58,562 nucleotides of DNA, taken from an uncultured Synechococcales cyanobacterium. Lineage in GTDB: Bacteria > Cyanobacteriota > Cyanobacteriia > CAIUCS01. The notes under the pieces were generated by a model. The model searched no databases and had not been told where the DNA came from. It saw only the letters and a list, made by a program, of their open reading frames with translations. How positions within the stretch are numbered: position 1 is the first letter of the stretch; every line of letters begins with the position of its first letter. Below, piece after piece: positions 36,892-46,780 of this stretch. A program made the translations under genes and the position numbers. Where the stretch lies: contig CAIUCS010000034.1 in the NCBI GenBank assembly GCA_903897715.1, positions 1 through 58,562 on the forward strand. Reading direction: 5' to 3'.

Positions 36892-37212
36892 CTCTGAGTA
36901 CCGATAATGGTTTGAACTCTTTTTCTTGATTATATCCTGATACTCTTCATTTCCAAGGTATAGGTTGGCAACGAACCACAGGTGTATCCTACCATTTCCT
37001 TCCATGGAGTTTAGTACCAGTTATGGGGACATACAATCAAGGACGAAGGAGAGTGGTGATATGCCCCCAAAAGAAAAGTACAGGGAACCTAACCCTATGG
37101 TTCCATTCCCAGAGGGAATGAACGATCCCTTGGGAGTTTTTCTAATCGGTAAAGACTGGGTTCACTAAGATTGGTATCATTTAATTACCCATTCCTTTAG
37201 TTTGGCAACTGA

Positions 37213-37314
37213 TTGACTGACAAAACTTCTGAGTCAAAACCCCGAAACCCCTCACCCTAGCCCTCTCCCATCGGGAGAGGGCTAGGGTGAGGGCGTACAA
37301 CTTTTGTCAGTCAA
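37213..37314. repeat. TIR element family A, copy 2 (short form)
   Basis: Ends TTGACTGACAAAACTT and AACTTTTGTCAGTCAA match copy 1. It is 102 bases long and lacks the second hairpin unit of the longer copies. The core CCCTAGCCCTCTCCC / GGGAGAGGGCTAGGG is a perfect hairpin. It lies just upstream of the histidine kinase gene. Confidence 0.8.
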
Positions 37315-37449
37315 CTAGGTTTGGCAATCATTCACCATGGATTGATAGGGAAAGTATGGGATTCAGGACGGAGAATCACATTTCATCCCATCCTTATACC
37401 CATCTTCCCTACTGACTTTAATGATTTACCCCTTTTCTTCCTCATTCCC

Positions 37450-38946
37450 ATGCTACTGACCCCCAGCCCGGAATTTATTTCCCTATGCCGATCGCAAGTT
37501 ATCCTGGCTCAAGGATTGGGGGCTTCGTTCAGTATTGTTTATTTAGCGAAAGACCTTGTCAATGGAGGGGATACCGAATTAATTCCATTGATCGTCCATC
37601 CTGAATCTGCTGTTGAGTGGTCAGTGACCCATCCTTGGATCCCCCCCAACTTACCGTCCCCTGTCTCCCGTCCCCTTCCCCCTGCCCCGTCCACCCATTC
37701 ATTATCGGGAAGTTCCCCTGTCTCCCTCCAAAGGGCAGTGGATTCAATTTTACCCACCTCTGCCTGGAATCGGGAACAGTCAGTGAACCCTGAATCAGGC
37801 TCCTCATTAGATTCTGAACAACCAGTTTATTTAGAATCAGTGGAGCCCCTTTCTGGGTCAACTCTGACCTACCTGAATGAATCCGTGAATCCTGACCACC
37901 AGATCGTACTCCCTTTAGTACACGAGGGTACCGCCATAGGACTACTGGTCTGTTGCCGAAATGACCGACCCTGGAACCCTACTGAACGGAAGGAAGTAGA
38001 CCATATTGCCCGTACTTTAGCCCTTGGATATGTTTTGGAACAGCGTACCCAGTGGCTCATGGAAATCCGAGATCAACGGCAGTCACAAGAACGCCACCAT
38101 CGTTTTTTAATGGATGCCTTGTTACATCAATTTCGGAATCCTCTCACTGCTTTACGCACCTTTGGCAAGCTGTTGATGAAGCGATTGGTGAGTTATGACC
38201 CCAACCAGGAAGTGGCGGTAAGTATTGTACGGGAAAGTGAACGTTTGCAAGAACTACTGACCCAAATTGAGCATGTCACTAAAGAAGCAGTGGATATCAA
38301 ATCTTCATTGCGGCTCAATCCGTCACTCCAAAATTATTCCAACTTTCTAGACCCGCTGCCATCCTCACCTGAACGGGAGCAGTCAGAAGAAAATCCTGAT
38401 TTAGTGACTGATTGGCTGAGTGGCAATTCTCTGACTACGATGCCCATCAATCTGGATAGTGTGTTATCTCCCCTGTTGATGACTGCCGGTGCCATCGCCC
38501 AAGAACGGGGGGTAACCTTAGAAATTGGTCTGTCCCAAGGTTTGCCCGATGTGCAGGTAAATGGTAAAGCCTTGGGTGAGGTACTGAACAATCTGATAGA
38601 AAATGCCTTAAAATATACCCCCACTAATGGTCTAATCCAAATCCAATCTGCATCTGGTCATCCTGATGGATTATCTGGCAAAAATAGCCCCCTCTTTCTG
38701 GCAGTGGCCATTAGTGATACCGGTCCTGGGATTCCACCGGAAGACCTCCCCCATTTATTTGAGCCCTATTATCGGGGTATACAGTCTCAAGGTAATATTC
38801 CAGGTACTGGTTTGGGGATGGCGATCGCCCACCAACTCTTGAGCCGAATGGGGGGCACGTTACAAGTTTTTAGTCCCGGCAAACTTTGTTGTTCCACTGC
38901 TCCCGGCACCACTGTTGTAACCTGGCTACCCACCTCATCCCAGTGA
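37450..38946 (+). CDS. Sensor histidine kinase with GAF-like input, Hik2/CSK-type candidate
   Basis: A kinase of about 498 residues. N-terminal MLLTPSPEFISLCRSQVILA begins a GAF-like domain with a Pro/Ser-rich insertion (about residues 70-125), ending VLPLVHEGTAIGLLVCC. HisKA has LLHQFRNPLTALRTFGKLLM with the phospho-His. HATPase boxes are LNNLIENALKYTP (N), DTGPGIPPEDLPHLF (G1) and GTGLGMAIAHQLL (G2). The soluble GAF-kinase layout recalls Hik2, the cyanobacterial relative of chloroplast sensor kinase, but this is from memory. It lies 34 bases before the HAL2-like gene. Confidence 0.85.
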   Translation: MLLTPSPEFISLCRSQVILAQGLGASFSIVYLAKDLVNGGDTELIPLIVHPESAVEWSVTHPWIPPNLPSPVSRPLPPAPSTHSLSGSSPVSLQRAVDSILPTSAWNREQSVNPESGSSLDSEQPVYLESVEPLSGSTLTYLNESVNPDHQIVLPLVHEGTAIGLLVCCRNDRPWNPTERKEVDHIARTLALGYVLEQRTQWLMEIRDQRQSQERHHRFLMDALLHQFRNPLTALRTFGKLLMKRLVSYDPNQEVAVSIVRESERLQELLTQIEHVTKEAVDIKSSLRLNPSLQNYSNFLDPLPSSPEREQSEENPDLVTDWLSGNSLTTMPINLDSVLSPLLMTAGAIAQERGVTLEIGLSQGLPDVQVNGKALGEVLNNLIENALKYTPTNGLIQIQSASGHPDGLSGKNSPLFLAVAISDTGPGIPPEDLPHLFEPYYRGIQSQGNIPGTGLGMAIAHQLLSRMGGTLQVFSPGKLCCSTAPGTTVVTWLPTSSQ

Positions 38947-38980
38947 ACTATCCACCCTAAAAACACTGCCAATCCTTCCT

Positions 38981-39976
38981 ATGTCACCCCTCTCCTACGA
39001 TTTAGAACAAACCATTGCCCTATCCGCCGTAAAGTCAGCGGTGACTATTTGTGAAAGAGTACGAATGGAACGACCAGGACAAGCAATTACCAAACCAGAT
39101 AGCAGTCCAGTCACTATCGCTGATTTTGCGGCTCAAGCTGTGATTTGTCAGATTATCCATGACCATTTTCCCGATGACCCTATTGTGGGAGAAGAAAGTG
39201 GGGCTTTATTGCTCCAACCGGAAATGGCAGAACACTGGCAACAGGTAACGAACTATGTGCAATTGGTATTTCCAAGTATTGCTCCATCTACCGTGGTTGA
39301 ATCCATTAATTTGGGACGAGCCCAAGTACAGGAACGATTTTGGACGTTAGACCCAATCGACGGAACCAAGGGCTACCTTCGGGGTGACCAATATGCCATC
39401 GCTTTAGCGTTGATAGAGGGAGGAGAAGTTAAAGTTGGCATATTGGGTTGTCCGGCACTCTCCATCCCCCACCCTGTCAGTCCCAGACTAGGGTTAGTCC
39501 ATGGGGTTATTTTTGTGGCTGTCCGGGGGCAAGGTACCCGGGTATTCACCCTAACTGATCACCAAACCTATCCGGTTGGAGCATCTGCTGATTTGCAAGG
39601 AGTTATACTACGACTGACAGAAAGTATTGAAACAGAGCATGGTGATTTACCACGACAACGGGCACTGGCTAAGGCAGTTGGGCTGGGAGAACCCCCTTTA
39701 CAGTTAGACAGTCAGGTAAAATATGGGGCTGTCGCCTGTGGAGAGGCCGCCCTCTACACCAGATTAATTTGGAAAAAAGAACCTAACTATCGGGAAAATA
39801 TCTGGGATCATGCTGCTGGAGCCATCGTTGTTGAAGAAGCTGGAGGAATTGTAACTGATGCACGGGGAAACCAGTTGGACTTTGGGTGTAGCTCCAAGTT
39901 AGTCAATAATTCTGGAATTGTGGCTTGCAACCGTGCCATCCATGGCGCTGTGTTGGATGCACTAAATCGGATTTGA
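38981..39976 (+). CDS. 3'(2'),5'-bisphosphate nucleotidase (HAL2/CysQ-like, inositol-phosphatase fold)
   Basis: A 331-residue Mg2+-dependent, Li+-sensitive phosphatase fold that probably removes the 3'-phosphate of PAP from sulfate assimilation. Metal ligands are in VGEESGA (Glu pair) and FWTLDPIDGTKGYLRGDQYA (the DPIDGT motif), with the terminal NIWDHAAGAIVVEEAGGIVTD. Length matches the eukaryote-like HAL2 branch rather than the shorter CysQ. It follows the histidine kinase closely. Confidence 0.9.
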   Translation: MSPLSYDLEQTIALSAVKSAVTICERVRMERPGQAITKPDSSPVTIADFAAQAVICQIIHDHFPDDPIVGEESGALLLQPEMAEHWQQVTNYVQLVFPSIAPSTVVESINLGRAQVQERFWTLDPIDGTKGYLRGDQYAIALALIEGGEVKVGILGCPALSIPHPVSPRLGLVHGVIFVAVRGQGTRVFTLTDHQTYPVGASADLQGVILRLTESIETEHGDLPRQRALAKAVGLGEPPLQLDSQVKYGAVACGEAALYTRLIWKKEPNYRENIWDHAAGAIVVEEAGGIVTDARGNQLDFGCSSKLVNNSGIVACNRAIHGAVLDALNRI

Positions 39977-39992
39977 CAGACCTCTGTCAATC

Positions 39993-40050
39993 AGGGTGCA
40001 TCCCAATTTTGAGGGCAAACGTACAACATGGGGATACTCTCGTCAATCAT
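39993..40050. repeat. TIR element family B, minimal copy
   Basis: GGGTGCATCCCAATTTTG at the left and GGGATACTCTC at the right are separated by a short core with GGGCAAACGTACAAC. It shares its ends with the longer copies at 47449 and 58299. It is about 58 bases long, the internal hairpin being lost. Confidence 0.6.
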
Positions 40051-40099
40051 CAACTGCCATTGAGACTCATTATTATCAGCTCTTTTCTCCATTCCAAAT

Positions 40100-40867
40100 A
40101 TGTCCCAGATTTTCCATGAATTTATCGCAGCGATCGCCTTCTATAGCACCCTACCCATGCCCCATGGATGGTGTAAAGATTTTCGGTGGGCGGCGCGATG
40201 GGTGGTGGCAGTGGGACTGGTTTTAGGCAGTATTCTAACTAGTCTGGATTTTGGACTCAGTTGGTTGGGAATGTCGTCTTTGTCCAGGAGTAGTTTAGTT
40301 GTGGCAGTATGGGTAGGGCTTACTGGGGGGTTGCACTTAGACGGAGCAATGGATGCAGCCGACGGGTTAGCGGTACAAGACCCCTCCAGACGATTAGCTG
40401 TGATGGCAGATAGTGCTACGGGAGCATTTGGAGCCATGAGTGCAATTATTATTTTATTACTGAAAACATCCGCATTAAATGACCTCAACCAATCTCGGTG
40501 GTTAATTTTGGTATTGGTTATGGGTTGGAGTAGATGGGGACAAATGGTGGCGATCGCCCGCTATTCGTACCTAAAGCCTACAGGTAAGGGAGCCTTCCAT
40601 CACCATGCCGTTAATTCCTTCAGGGATACCATACCCAGTGGGTTAATACTACTATTATTGAGCGGCATGACCCTTCTCATTCATGGATCCCAATGGTGGC
40701 TAGGAGTGCCATTGGCACTGGGACTGATGATACTAGGTCCGGGAGTAGCTTATATCATTGGGGCGTGGTTTAACCATCAACTAGGAGGACATACTGGGGA
40801 TACCTACGGAGCGGTGGTAGAATGGACAGAATCATTACTCCTAATAGGGCTAACCCTGATAGATTAG
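40100..40867 (+). CDS. cobS: Adenosylcobinamide-GDP ribazoletransferase
   Basis: A 255-residue integral membrane CobS that joins adenosylcobinamide-GDP and alpha-ribazole in the last steps of B12 synthesis. FIAAIAFYSTLPMP is at the N-terminus. The metal-binding block GGLHLDGAMDAADGLA is near residue 75, with ATGAFGAMSAIIILLLK following and GHTGDTYGAVVEWTESLLL at the C-terminus. About six hydrophobic segments are visible. Its end overlaps by 4 bases the convergent barrel gene. Confidence 0.95.
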   Translation: MSQIFHEFIAAIAFYSTLPMPHGWCKDFRWAARWVVAVGLVLGSILTSLDFGLSWLGMSSLSRSSLVVAVWVGLTGGLHLDGAMDAADGLAVQDPSRRLAVMADSATGAFGAMSAIIILLLKTSALNDLNQSRWLILVLVMGWSRWGQMVAIARYSYLKPTGKGAFHHHAVNSFRDTIPSGLILLLLSGMTLLIHGSQWWLGVPLALGLMILGPGVAYIIGAWFNHQLGGHTGDTYGAVVEWTESLLLIGLTLID

Positions 40868-41841
40868 TCTAAGGAAGGTAGCCATTCCACCATAATTCCC
40901 AGACGAGTATCCTGCCGTAGTTTAGAGCTTTGTTCTTGTAAATCTGCCGAAAGTCTCACTTGACGGGTGAGGGCATATCCGACTGAAAATGTAAATACAC
41001 CAACCTCATTATCAGTGGCAACCCCTACCCAGTTTTGGCTAATAGATAGGTCTGCAGCCCCTCCCCGGGATAGGGCTAACATAAACCGTAAACCCAGATT
41101 CAGTCCTTCGGTGGAATAAGTGGGGGTACTGATGCTGCGATACCCAATGGTAGGGGCTACATTCCCATACCATCCCAACGGTAGAAAATAGTATCTTAAA
41201 TCCACCCCGCCCCCCGTCTGACGTCCATCAAATGTTTCGTTGTAATCGGTACTCACCGTTAAGGGAGTACGGGCAATAAAAACATCTTCAATGCCCAAGG
41301 ACCATCCATCTAGGTCCTGGGCATTGGGGAAATAAGTATAACCAAATCTGACCCTAGGGCGAAAAGCCGGATCCCAGTCAATCTCCTCTAAAACATTGGG
41401 TGTTTTTTGCTGCCAACGCTGTAACACTGGACTTTGTTCTACCACTTGGGCAGGTACGTCAATTTTAGACTGGGCTAGTTTAAGGGGAAGGGTGGTTACA
41501 GAGATGTCACTCAAGCCCGAGAAAACCCCAGATTTTTCTCCATGTTGAGGCGTTGTTTCCAAGGATTGAGCAAAAGACGGAACTGTAAGATGGGTGGGGA
41601 ACGAGAAAGAATTAAGGACTTGGACATTAACAGAGGAATTTATCCCATTGGATTGGGTAGATGTTGGCTCCAATGGTAAAGGGGTGTTTGGACTGACAGA
41701 GCTAACAACAGAACCATGGGGAGGTTCTGCTAGGGATGGAACCCCGCTCCACCCTGCCACTAAACACGAAATCGAAAAGACTCTAAAGCCCACTTTTGGC
41801 AATGTGTGAACCGGGTTGCTCAGCCAGTTGATAATTCCCAT
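40864..41841 (-). CDS. Probable outer-membrane beta-barrel protein, unknown
   Basis: A 325-residue protein with a plausible signal peptide (FRVFSISCLVAGWSGVPSLA, cleavage near residue 38), a Ser/Thr/Pro-rich linker to about residue 140, then a C-terminal domain of alternating amphipathic strands (RFGYTYFPN, VDLRYYFLPLGWYG, LGLRFMLALSRG, VFTFSVGYALT, LGIMVEWLPSLD). The pattern fits a small outer-membrane barrel, though the last residue is not the usual aromatic. No family is recognised. Confidence 0.65.
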   Translation of the reverse strand: MGIINWLSNPVHTLPKVGFRVFSISCLVAGWSGVPSLAEPPHGSVVSSVSPNTPLPLEPTSTQSNGINSSVNVQVLNSFSFPTHLTVPSFAQSLETTPQHGEKSGVFSGLSDISVTTLPLKLAQSKIDVPAQVVEQSPVLQRWQQKTPNVLEEIDWDPAFRPRVRFGYTYFPNAQDLDGWSLGIEDVFIARTPLTVSTDYNETFDGRQTGGGVDLRYYFLPLGWYGNVAPTIGYRSISTPTYSTEGLNLGLRFMLALSRGGAADLSISQNWVGVATDNEVGVFTFSVGYALTRQVRLSADLQEQSSKLRQDTRLGIMVEWLPSLD

Positions 41842-41989
41842 CCGCTTACCTAAATAACAATTGATTCGTACAATGGTTTAATTTTAAGTCAATTATTCCC
41901 AAACTATGTTGAGGGCAATCTATTGTCAACCATCCGAGAGTATCTCGGTGTTGTGGCATACAGTTCAACCCCCAATAATAGCCCCTTCC

Positions 41990-42646
41990 TCAAAATTGAT
42001 AGTAGCGATCGCCAATCCATAAACGAATTGGGACTCCCTTTCCCCTCCCATCCACCTTGACTTCCATCACCAAAGCTTGGAAGTTTCGTTGTTGGGTATC
42101 ATTGATGGTTTTATTGATTTCGTCCCGTTGATCAGCGGGGATATAGTACTGTTCCACCCCATAGGTTACCTGCCCATCTTGGATAAAACCCGCCAAAGCC
42201 ACCTGGTTGAAAGCAAGGTTAACCGGGTATGACGGGCTGATGGCAATGGGCTTCCATGGATAGGGTGGTTGGATGGATGTGGGAACCTCTTCTAATATGA
42301 CATAGATGTTCGTTGGTTTAGGTCGAGGTGTTGTCAGCCAGGAGCCAGCACCAGGCAATTTCTGTAATTGCTCCACCATTGAAATATCATAACTGAGTAC
42401 CTGGTAGTAACCCCTAAGTACATCATAGGGATCCACGGGTACGGTTTGTAAAATGACCGTTCGTCCAAATGTCACCGTATAGGCATTTTGAACCGGAATC
42501 AGCAAAACTAAGAAACCCTGAAGTACTAGGGGAATGAAAAATCGCCACGGGGGGATAGACCTTTCCTCTCCCTGTTGGTGGACTTTAGGAGGATGGGGAG
42601 GGGGGGAGGGCGGGTGTACGGTAGACGGGGAAGTTGGGTCAGTCAT
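41990..42646 (-). CDS. GDYXXLXY-type membrane-anchored protein
   Basis: A 218-residue protein: a Pro-rich cytosolic start, one transmembrane helix (FFIPLVLQGFLVLLIPV, about residues 32-49), and an outer domain with PVDPYDVLRGYYQVLSYD, the GDYxxLxY motif with Gly-Asp changed to Gly-Tyr. It lies 22 bases after the DUF2157 gene, the usual partner of this family. Function unknown. Confidence 0.85.
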   Translation of the reverse strand: MTDPTSPSTVHPPSPPPHPPKVHQQGEERSIPPWRFFIPLVLQGFLVLLIPVQNAYTVTFGRTVILQTVPVDPYDVLRGYYQVLSYDISMVEQLQKLPGAGSWLTTPRPKPTNIYVILEEVPTSIQPPYPWKPIAISPSYPVNLAFNQVALAGFIQDGQVTYGVEQYYIPADQRDEINKTINDTQQRNFQALVMEVKVDGRGKGVPIRLWIGDRYYQF

Positions 42647-42667
42647 GGGAACGATTGGGTAGGGAGT

Positions 42668-44068
42668 TTAGGAGACGGATTTTGGTTTAGTTTTGATGAG
42701 GGTTTGCTCAAACCACCAACCACCTGCCATCATTCCCAGCCCACAAAGAATGAAGACGATGGACTTGAGAATCAGGTCAGTATTATATTCCACCATCCGG
42801 CTGAGGATGATCATGATTAATAAAACCATACCACCCCAAAATCGGGGACGTTCACTACACAATAAGCCGTCACGGATAAGAGCGATCGCCATTAAAGCCA
42901 GTAGAACATTAAATGCCAAGGGTGCGAGGACGGGAAGGGGATTGATTGTGGTATGCCAGACAGAAATCGTGGCAGTGGTGATTAAACAACCTAAAATCAA
43001 ACCGCTGTTGATAAATTGAACCGGTAATTGACGGGAAGTAAGGTGCTTTAAACCCAAGGATATCCATCCTAACAGGGTAAACACAAAGCATATAAAGACA
43101 TTAAACCAACTCCATACTCCAAATGCCGGACTGATAGACTCGGTTAATACAGGATTGGACACGCCATTGGATGCCCACACCCAATGGAACGAAAATCCAT
43201 AGTATAGTAAACAAATAAACCAAATAGTGACCCATCGTGCAATTTGTTGGTATGGATCAGCCATTGGATGGGATGATTTGCGGAACCACTTACGCCAGTA
43301 GGGATGGGACGAATAGACCCATAGTAATGCGGGTGGTAACGTGATGGCAATGGTGAGCCATGGGTGAACCGGACGGGGAGTGGTGAGAAATGTGGTGGCG
43401 AAAGTGATGGCAATTAGACCAAAAACCGTGGAGGAACGGCACCAATAGACCAATGGGAGAAGACCCGTTGCAATGAGTAAGGGGAGTCCGTGGAGGAGCC
43501 AACCAGTAAAACTTTCATCTGAAATAGAACTCCACGGTTGAGAACCCCAGTAGGCTAAATTAACTACAATCAAACCAAATACCCCTAGGGAAGGGAGACG
43601 TAATCCATAGGACATCCCTAAGACACCCAGCCCCCAAAACCCAAACAGATGGGCAATGGATCCGGATTGATGGTACATCTGAGATAGAAGCCCCAAATTG
43701 GCTCCTAAAACCACCCCTCCCAGCAGTAATAACCCTAAACCATACCGCCGAACAATTCGTTTCGGCGATCGCCAAAGATAAAACCCACTAACATTGACCC
43801 CCACAAATAAACTGAATAACAATAAGACGCGGAGTAGGCGGGACCAACCTTGCCAATTCGCAGCAACAAATGTCAATACCCCCAAGCCAAGGAGAACCCC
43901 GCCTAACCCTATGAGAATGGAAAGAAAACGGTTATTGGCATCTCCCTCTAATTCATTAAATTGGTAACGTTCCGTAAGTAACTGATGAAAACGAGTATCG
44001 ATTAAACCTTCCTGGAGCCAAGTTTGAGATTCCTGGCGTAATTGATGACGAAACTTTTCAGTACTCAT
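42668..44068 (-). CDS. DUF2157-type polytopic membrane protein
   Basis: A protein of about 466 residues. The soluble N-terminus FRHQLRQESQTWLQEGLI is the DUF2157 opening and is followed by 12 or so hydrophobic segments starting at FLSILIGLGGVLLGLGVLTFV. It pairs with the downstream GDYXXLXY gene, as in many bacteria. The frame opens at 44089; ATG 44068 (MSTEKFRHQ) fits the family start better. The role of the pair is unknown. Confidence 0.85.
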   Translation of the reverse strand: MSTEKFRHQLRQESQTWLQEGLIDTRFHQLLTERYQFNELEGDANNRFLSILIGLGGVLLGLGVLTFVAANWQGWSRLLRVLLLFSLFVGVNVSGFYLWRSPKRIVRRYGLGLLLLGGVVLGANLGLLSQMYHQSGSIAHLFGFWGLGVLGMSYGLRLPSLGVFGLIVVNLAYWGSQPWSSISDESFTGWLLHGLPLLIATGLLPLVYWCRSSTVFGLIAITFATTFLTTPRPVHPWLTIAITLPPALLWVYSSHPYWRKWFRKSSHPMADPYQQIARWVTIWFICLLYYGFSFHWVWASNGVSNPVLTESISPAFGVWSWFNVFICFVFTLLGWISLGLKHLTSRQLPVQFINSGLILGCLITTATISVWHTTINPLPVLAPLAFNVLLALMAIALIRDGLLCSERPRFWGGMVLLIMIILSRMVEYNTDLILKSIVFILCGLGMMAGGWWFEQTLIKTKPKSVS

Positions 44069-44655
44069 GGATGAAAAATTGGTAACCATTCCTGTTGATT
44101 GTTAGGGCACCTTGAGGGTAGCAAACAACGGTTCAAATTTAATCTGGTGGGAAATAGACGGCTCCAACTGTTCCCTCTCCCCTAGGGGAAAAACAACCAT
44201 CGGGCATAGCCCGCAACCCACTTTACCGGAGGGAGTGTAACGGTTATGGACGGTTACTATTAACGTTTAATAATTTAATCGCCATAGGGAACCTTGCTAA
44301 AACTAGACGGAGTAATGGTTTGAAAATTTAAGGCGTTGGGATACGGCTTATAATAAACACGTTATAATAAAGTTTTATACAGCAAATCAAACGGAAGTTC
44401 GTTTATTTTGTACCATGAATTAAACTGTCTCCTCTGGCATCGGGCTACGAATCATCTATTGTAAGGTTTGTATTTCTTAGGAAGAACCAAACAAATCACC
44501 CCTTATCAGGGAGCATGGATGAAGTAATCCTATTCATGGCGAATTCGTTGCTCAACAGACCTAGTTTAGGCTGCCAGAATATAGCACCCTTTTTTTAGTC
44601 GGGAATGGCTTAGGTTTATAATTAATAAGTAGGGATAGGGAAACTCTGGGAGGTT
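44069..44655. other. Intergenic region, no gene recognised
   Basis: About 570 bases between divergent genes. It holds a tandem TTATAATAA motif (about 44350-44370) and a GC-rich GGGCATAGCCCGCAACCC stretch (44198-44218), which may be hairpin remnants. GGGAGGTT just before 44656 is the ribosome site of the next gene. Promoters for both flanking genes must lie here but are not clear. Confidence 0.4.
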
Positions 44656-45273
44656 ATGTCAATGACTCAACTCAACCCTTATACGCAACTCGGAGTCACC
44701 GAGGATGCTTCTTTTGAAGAAATTCAGCAAGCGAAGGCTCGCCTGTTTATACAATATAGCGGCGATCCTCACATTTTAGAAAGTATTGAAGCAGCTTATG
44801 ATGCAGTATTAATGGATCGTCTCCGCCTGCGACAAACCGGGAAAATCAAGATTCCTGACGGTATTCGGTTTCCTGAACAAGCCATTCAGACGATGACCAA
44901 GCCATTGGTTGAAGTAGATGCCAAATCCCCAGCCTGGTTAGTTCGTTGTCTTGATAATCCTAGTCGGCAGGAAGTATTGGCATCTGTAGGTGTCTTTTTA
45001 CCCTTATCAGTCTTCACCCTACTACCTGGAAATCCTCCTTTATTGCCATTAATCATGGCTTTGGGGTGTGGTTGTAGCCTTTACTTTTTGAACCGTAAAG
45101 AAAATAAATTCGGCAGGTCAGTTCTTTTGTCCCTGGGAGGGTTAATTTTAGGCTTAACCTTGGGGAGTTTACTCAGTGGACTGGTTCCACCTCCTATGTA
45201 TTTCAATCCAGATAACTTTATCGCCCTGATGACATTGTTGATCGTCTGGTTAGTTTCGACGTTTCTAAAATAA
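44656..45273 (+). CDS. CPP1-like J-domain-like membrane protein
   Basis: A 205-residue protein. N-terminal residues 5-75 resemble a J domain without the HPD (NPYTQLGVTEDASFEEIQQA, SIEAAYDAVLMDRLRLRQTG). The C-terminal half has three or four hydrophobic segments (VFLPLSVFTLLPGNPPLLPL, SVLLSLGGLILGLTLGSLLS, FIALMTLLIVWLVSTFL). This is the cyanobacterial/plastid CPP1 (DUF3353) layout. The plastid homologue assists protochlorophyllide oxidoreductase and protein import; the bacterial role is less clear. Confidence 0.85.
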   Translation: MSMTQLNPYTQLGVTEDASFEEIQQAKARLFIQYSGDPHILESIEAAYDAVLMDRLRLRQTGKIKIPDGIRFPEQAIQTMTKPLVEVDAKSPAWLVRCLDNPSRQEVLASVGVFLPLSVFTLLPGNPPLLPLIMALGCGCSLYFLNRKENKFGRSVLLSLGGLILGLTLGSLLSGLVPPPMYFNPDNFIALMTLLIVWLVSTFLK

Positions 45274-45404
45274 GCATCTTGGTTGGTGCCAGTAGTCTTC
45301 TTGGTTCTCGTTAACAGAAAGCAGGGATTGCTGAATACCACCTTACATAAGATCTGATGCATTGAGGGGGTAGGAAACCATTACATCGGAGAACTGGTCA
45401 GAAA

Positions 45405-46607
45405 ATGCAGCTAAGCCTATGTATGATTGTTAAAAACGAGGCGGAGTTACTTCCTGATTGTTTATCCAGCGTTCAAGGGTTAGCGGATGAAGTGATACTG
45501 GTGGATACGGGTTCCACTGATGCCACCATTGAAATTGGTCAACAATGGGGTGTACAGGTTTATTCCTACCCTTGGCGGTCTGACTTTGCCGCTGCCCGTA
45601 ACCACTCCCTCAGTTATGCAAAAGGGGATTGGGTATTAGTACTTGATGCCGATGAAGTGGTGGTGCCTGATGTGATTCCGGTACTGCGTCAGGCTATGCA
45701 ACAAGATGATTACCTGCTGATTAACTTACTCCGCCATGAATTGGGTTCCCATCAAAGTCCCTATTCTCTAGTGTCACGGCTATTCCGCAACAGAACTGAT
45801 ATATTTTTTCATCGACCCTACCATGAACTGGTAGATGATAGCATTCAAGTGATTTTGAACCGGGAGCCCCACTGGCGGGTGGGCTGCATTCAGGACGTTG
45901 CTTTACTTCATAAAGGTTATGAACCCGAACGCATCAATCGTAAGGATAAGTTTAATCGGGCAAAGGATATTTTAGAACAGGCTTTAATCGATAACCCCAA
46001 TGATGCTTATCTCTACAGTAAATTTGGAGCCTTATGCTGGGAAATGGGAAATCGGGAAAGGGGATTAGGATTGTTACATCGGGGGCTGGAATTGGTTTCC
46101 GTTGCTGATTCTGCTGTTCAGTATGAATTACATTTTCATTTGGGCACCTTCTACAGTGAATTAAACCAATTTGATTCAGCCTTATTTCACTACCAGATGG
46201 CTTGGAAACAACCGATTCCCCCCCGCCTACGGTTAGGATCCCTCAATAACTGGGCTAATTTACTTCAGGGGAAGGGAGATTTGCCTGAAGCTTGTATGTT
46301 GTATGAAAAGGTGGTTGCCATTGCACCGGATTTTGCAGTGGGTTATTTTAATTTGGGGGCTGCTCTTAAAGCTATGGGGCTACTTCCAGAGTCGATAGTC
46401 CAGTATCGTAAGGCGATCGCCCTACAGCCTGAATATGCTGAGGCTTACCAAAACTTGGGGGTTGTTCTTTTTAAACAAGGTAAGGTTAGAGATAGTTTTT
46501 TGGCTTTTAAGCAGGCCATTAGTTTATATGAAACTCAGCGGTCGCCAGAAGGACAGTTATTGCGAGAGAAGTTAGGAGTTTTTGGGTTTTCGTGGGATGG
46601 GGTGTAG
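45405..46607 (+). CDS. Family 2 glycosyltransferase with TPR repeats
   Basis: A 400-residue protein. The GT-A domain has LSLCMIVKNEAELLPDCLSS, DEVILVDTGSTDATIEIG and the D-x-D-like VLVLDADEVV. After residue 190 come TPR units (NPNDAYLYSKFGALCWEMGN, VGYFNLGAALKAMGLLPESI, AEAYQNLGVVLFKQGKVRDS). This SunS-like GT2-TPR architecture is common in cyanobacteria and may modify proteins or surface glycans. Acceptor unknown. Confidence 0.88.
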   Translation: MQLSLCMIVKNEAELLPDCLSSVQGLADEVILVDTGSTDATIEIGQQWGVQVYSYPWRSDFAAARNHSLSYAKGDWVLVLDADEVVVPDVIPVLRQAMQQDDYLLINLLRHELGSHQSPYSLVSRLFRNRTDIFFHRPYHELVDDSIQVILNREPHWRVGCIQDVALLHKGYEPERINRKDKFNRAKDILEQALIDNPNDAYLYSKFGALCWEMGNRERGLGLLHRGLELVSVADSAVQYELHFHLGTFYSELNQFDSALFHYQMAWKQPIPPRLRLGSLNNWANLLQGKGDLPEACMLYEKVVAIAPDFAVGYFNLGAALKAMGLLPESIVQYRKAIALQPEYAEAYQNLGVVLFKQGKVRDSFLAFKQAISLYETQRSPEGQLLREKLGVFGFSWDGV

Positions 46608-46780
46608 GGGCATGATTCCTGCCTACTGTCCCATACAACTTGTTAAGGTTCATGTTTCAGATTCCAGCTTCACTACTGAAAACCAAATGGAAAATCAATC
46701 TAAGAATTGGACTCTCTGTCATCGGTTGTTGCTGAACCAATGGTAAAATCTATCCAATTGGTTTGGATGGGAGTTTAGTT

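Noticed and set aside
36965-37168. A 67-residue ORF upstream of the kinase
   Set aside because: No ribosome site, overlaps the antisense start region of ribF, and no domain features.
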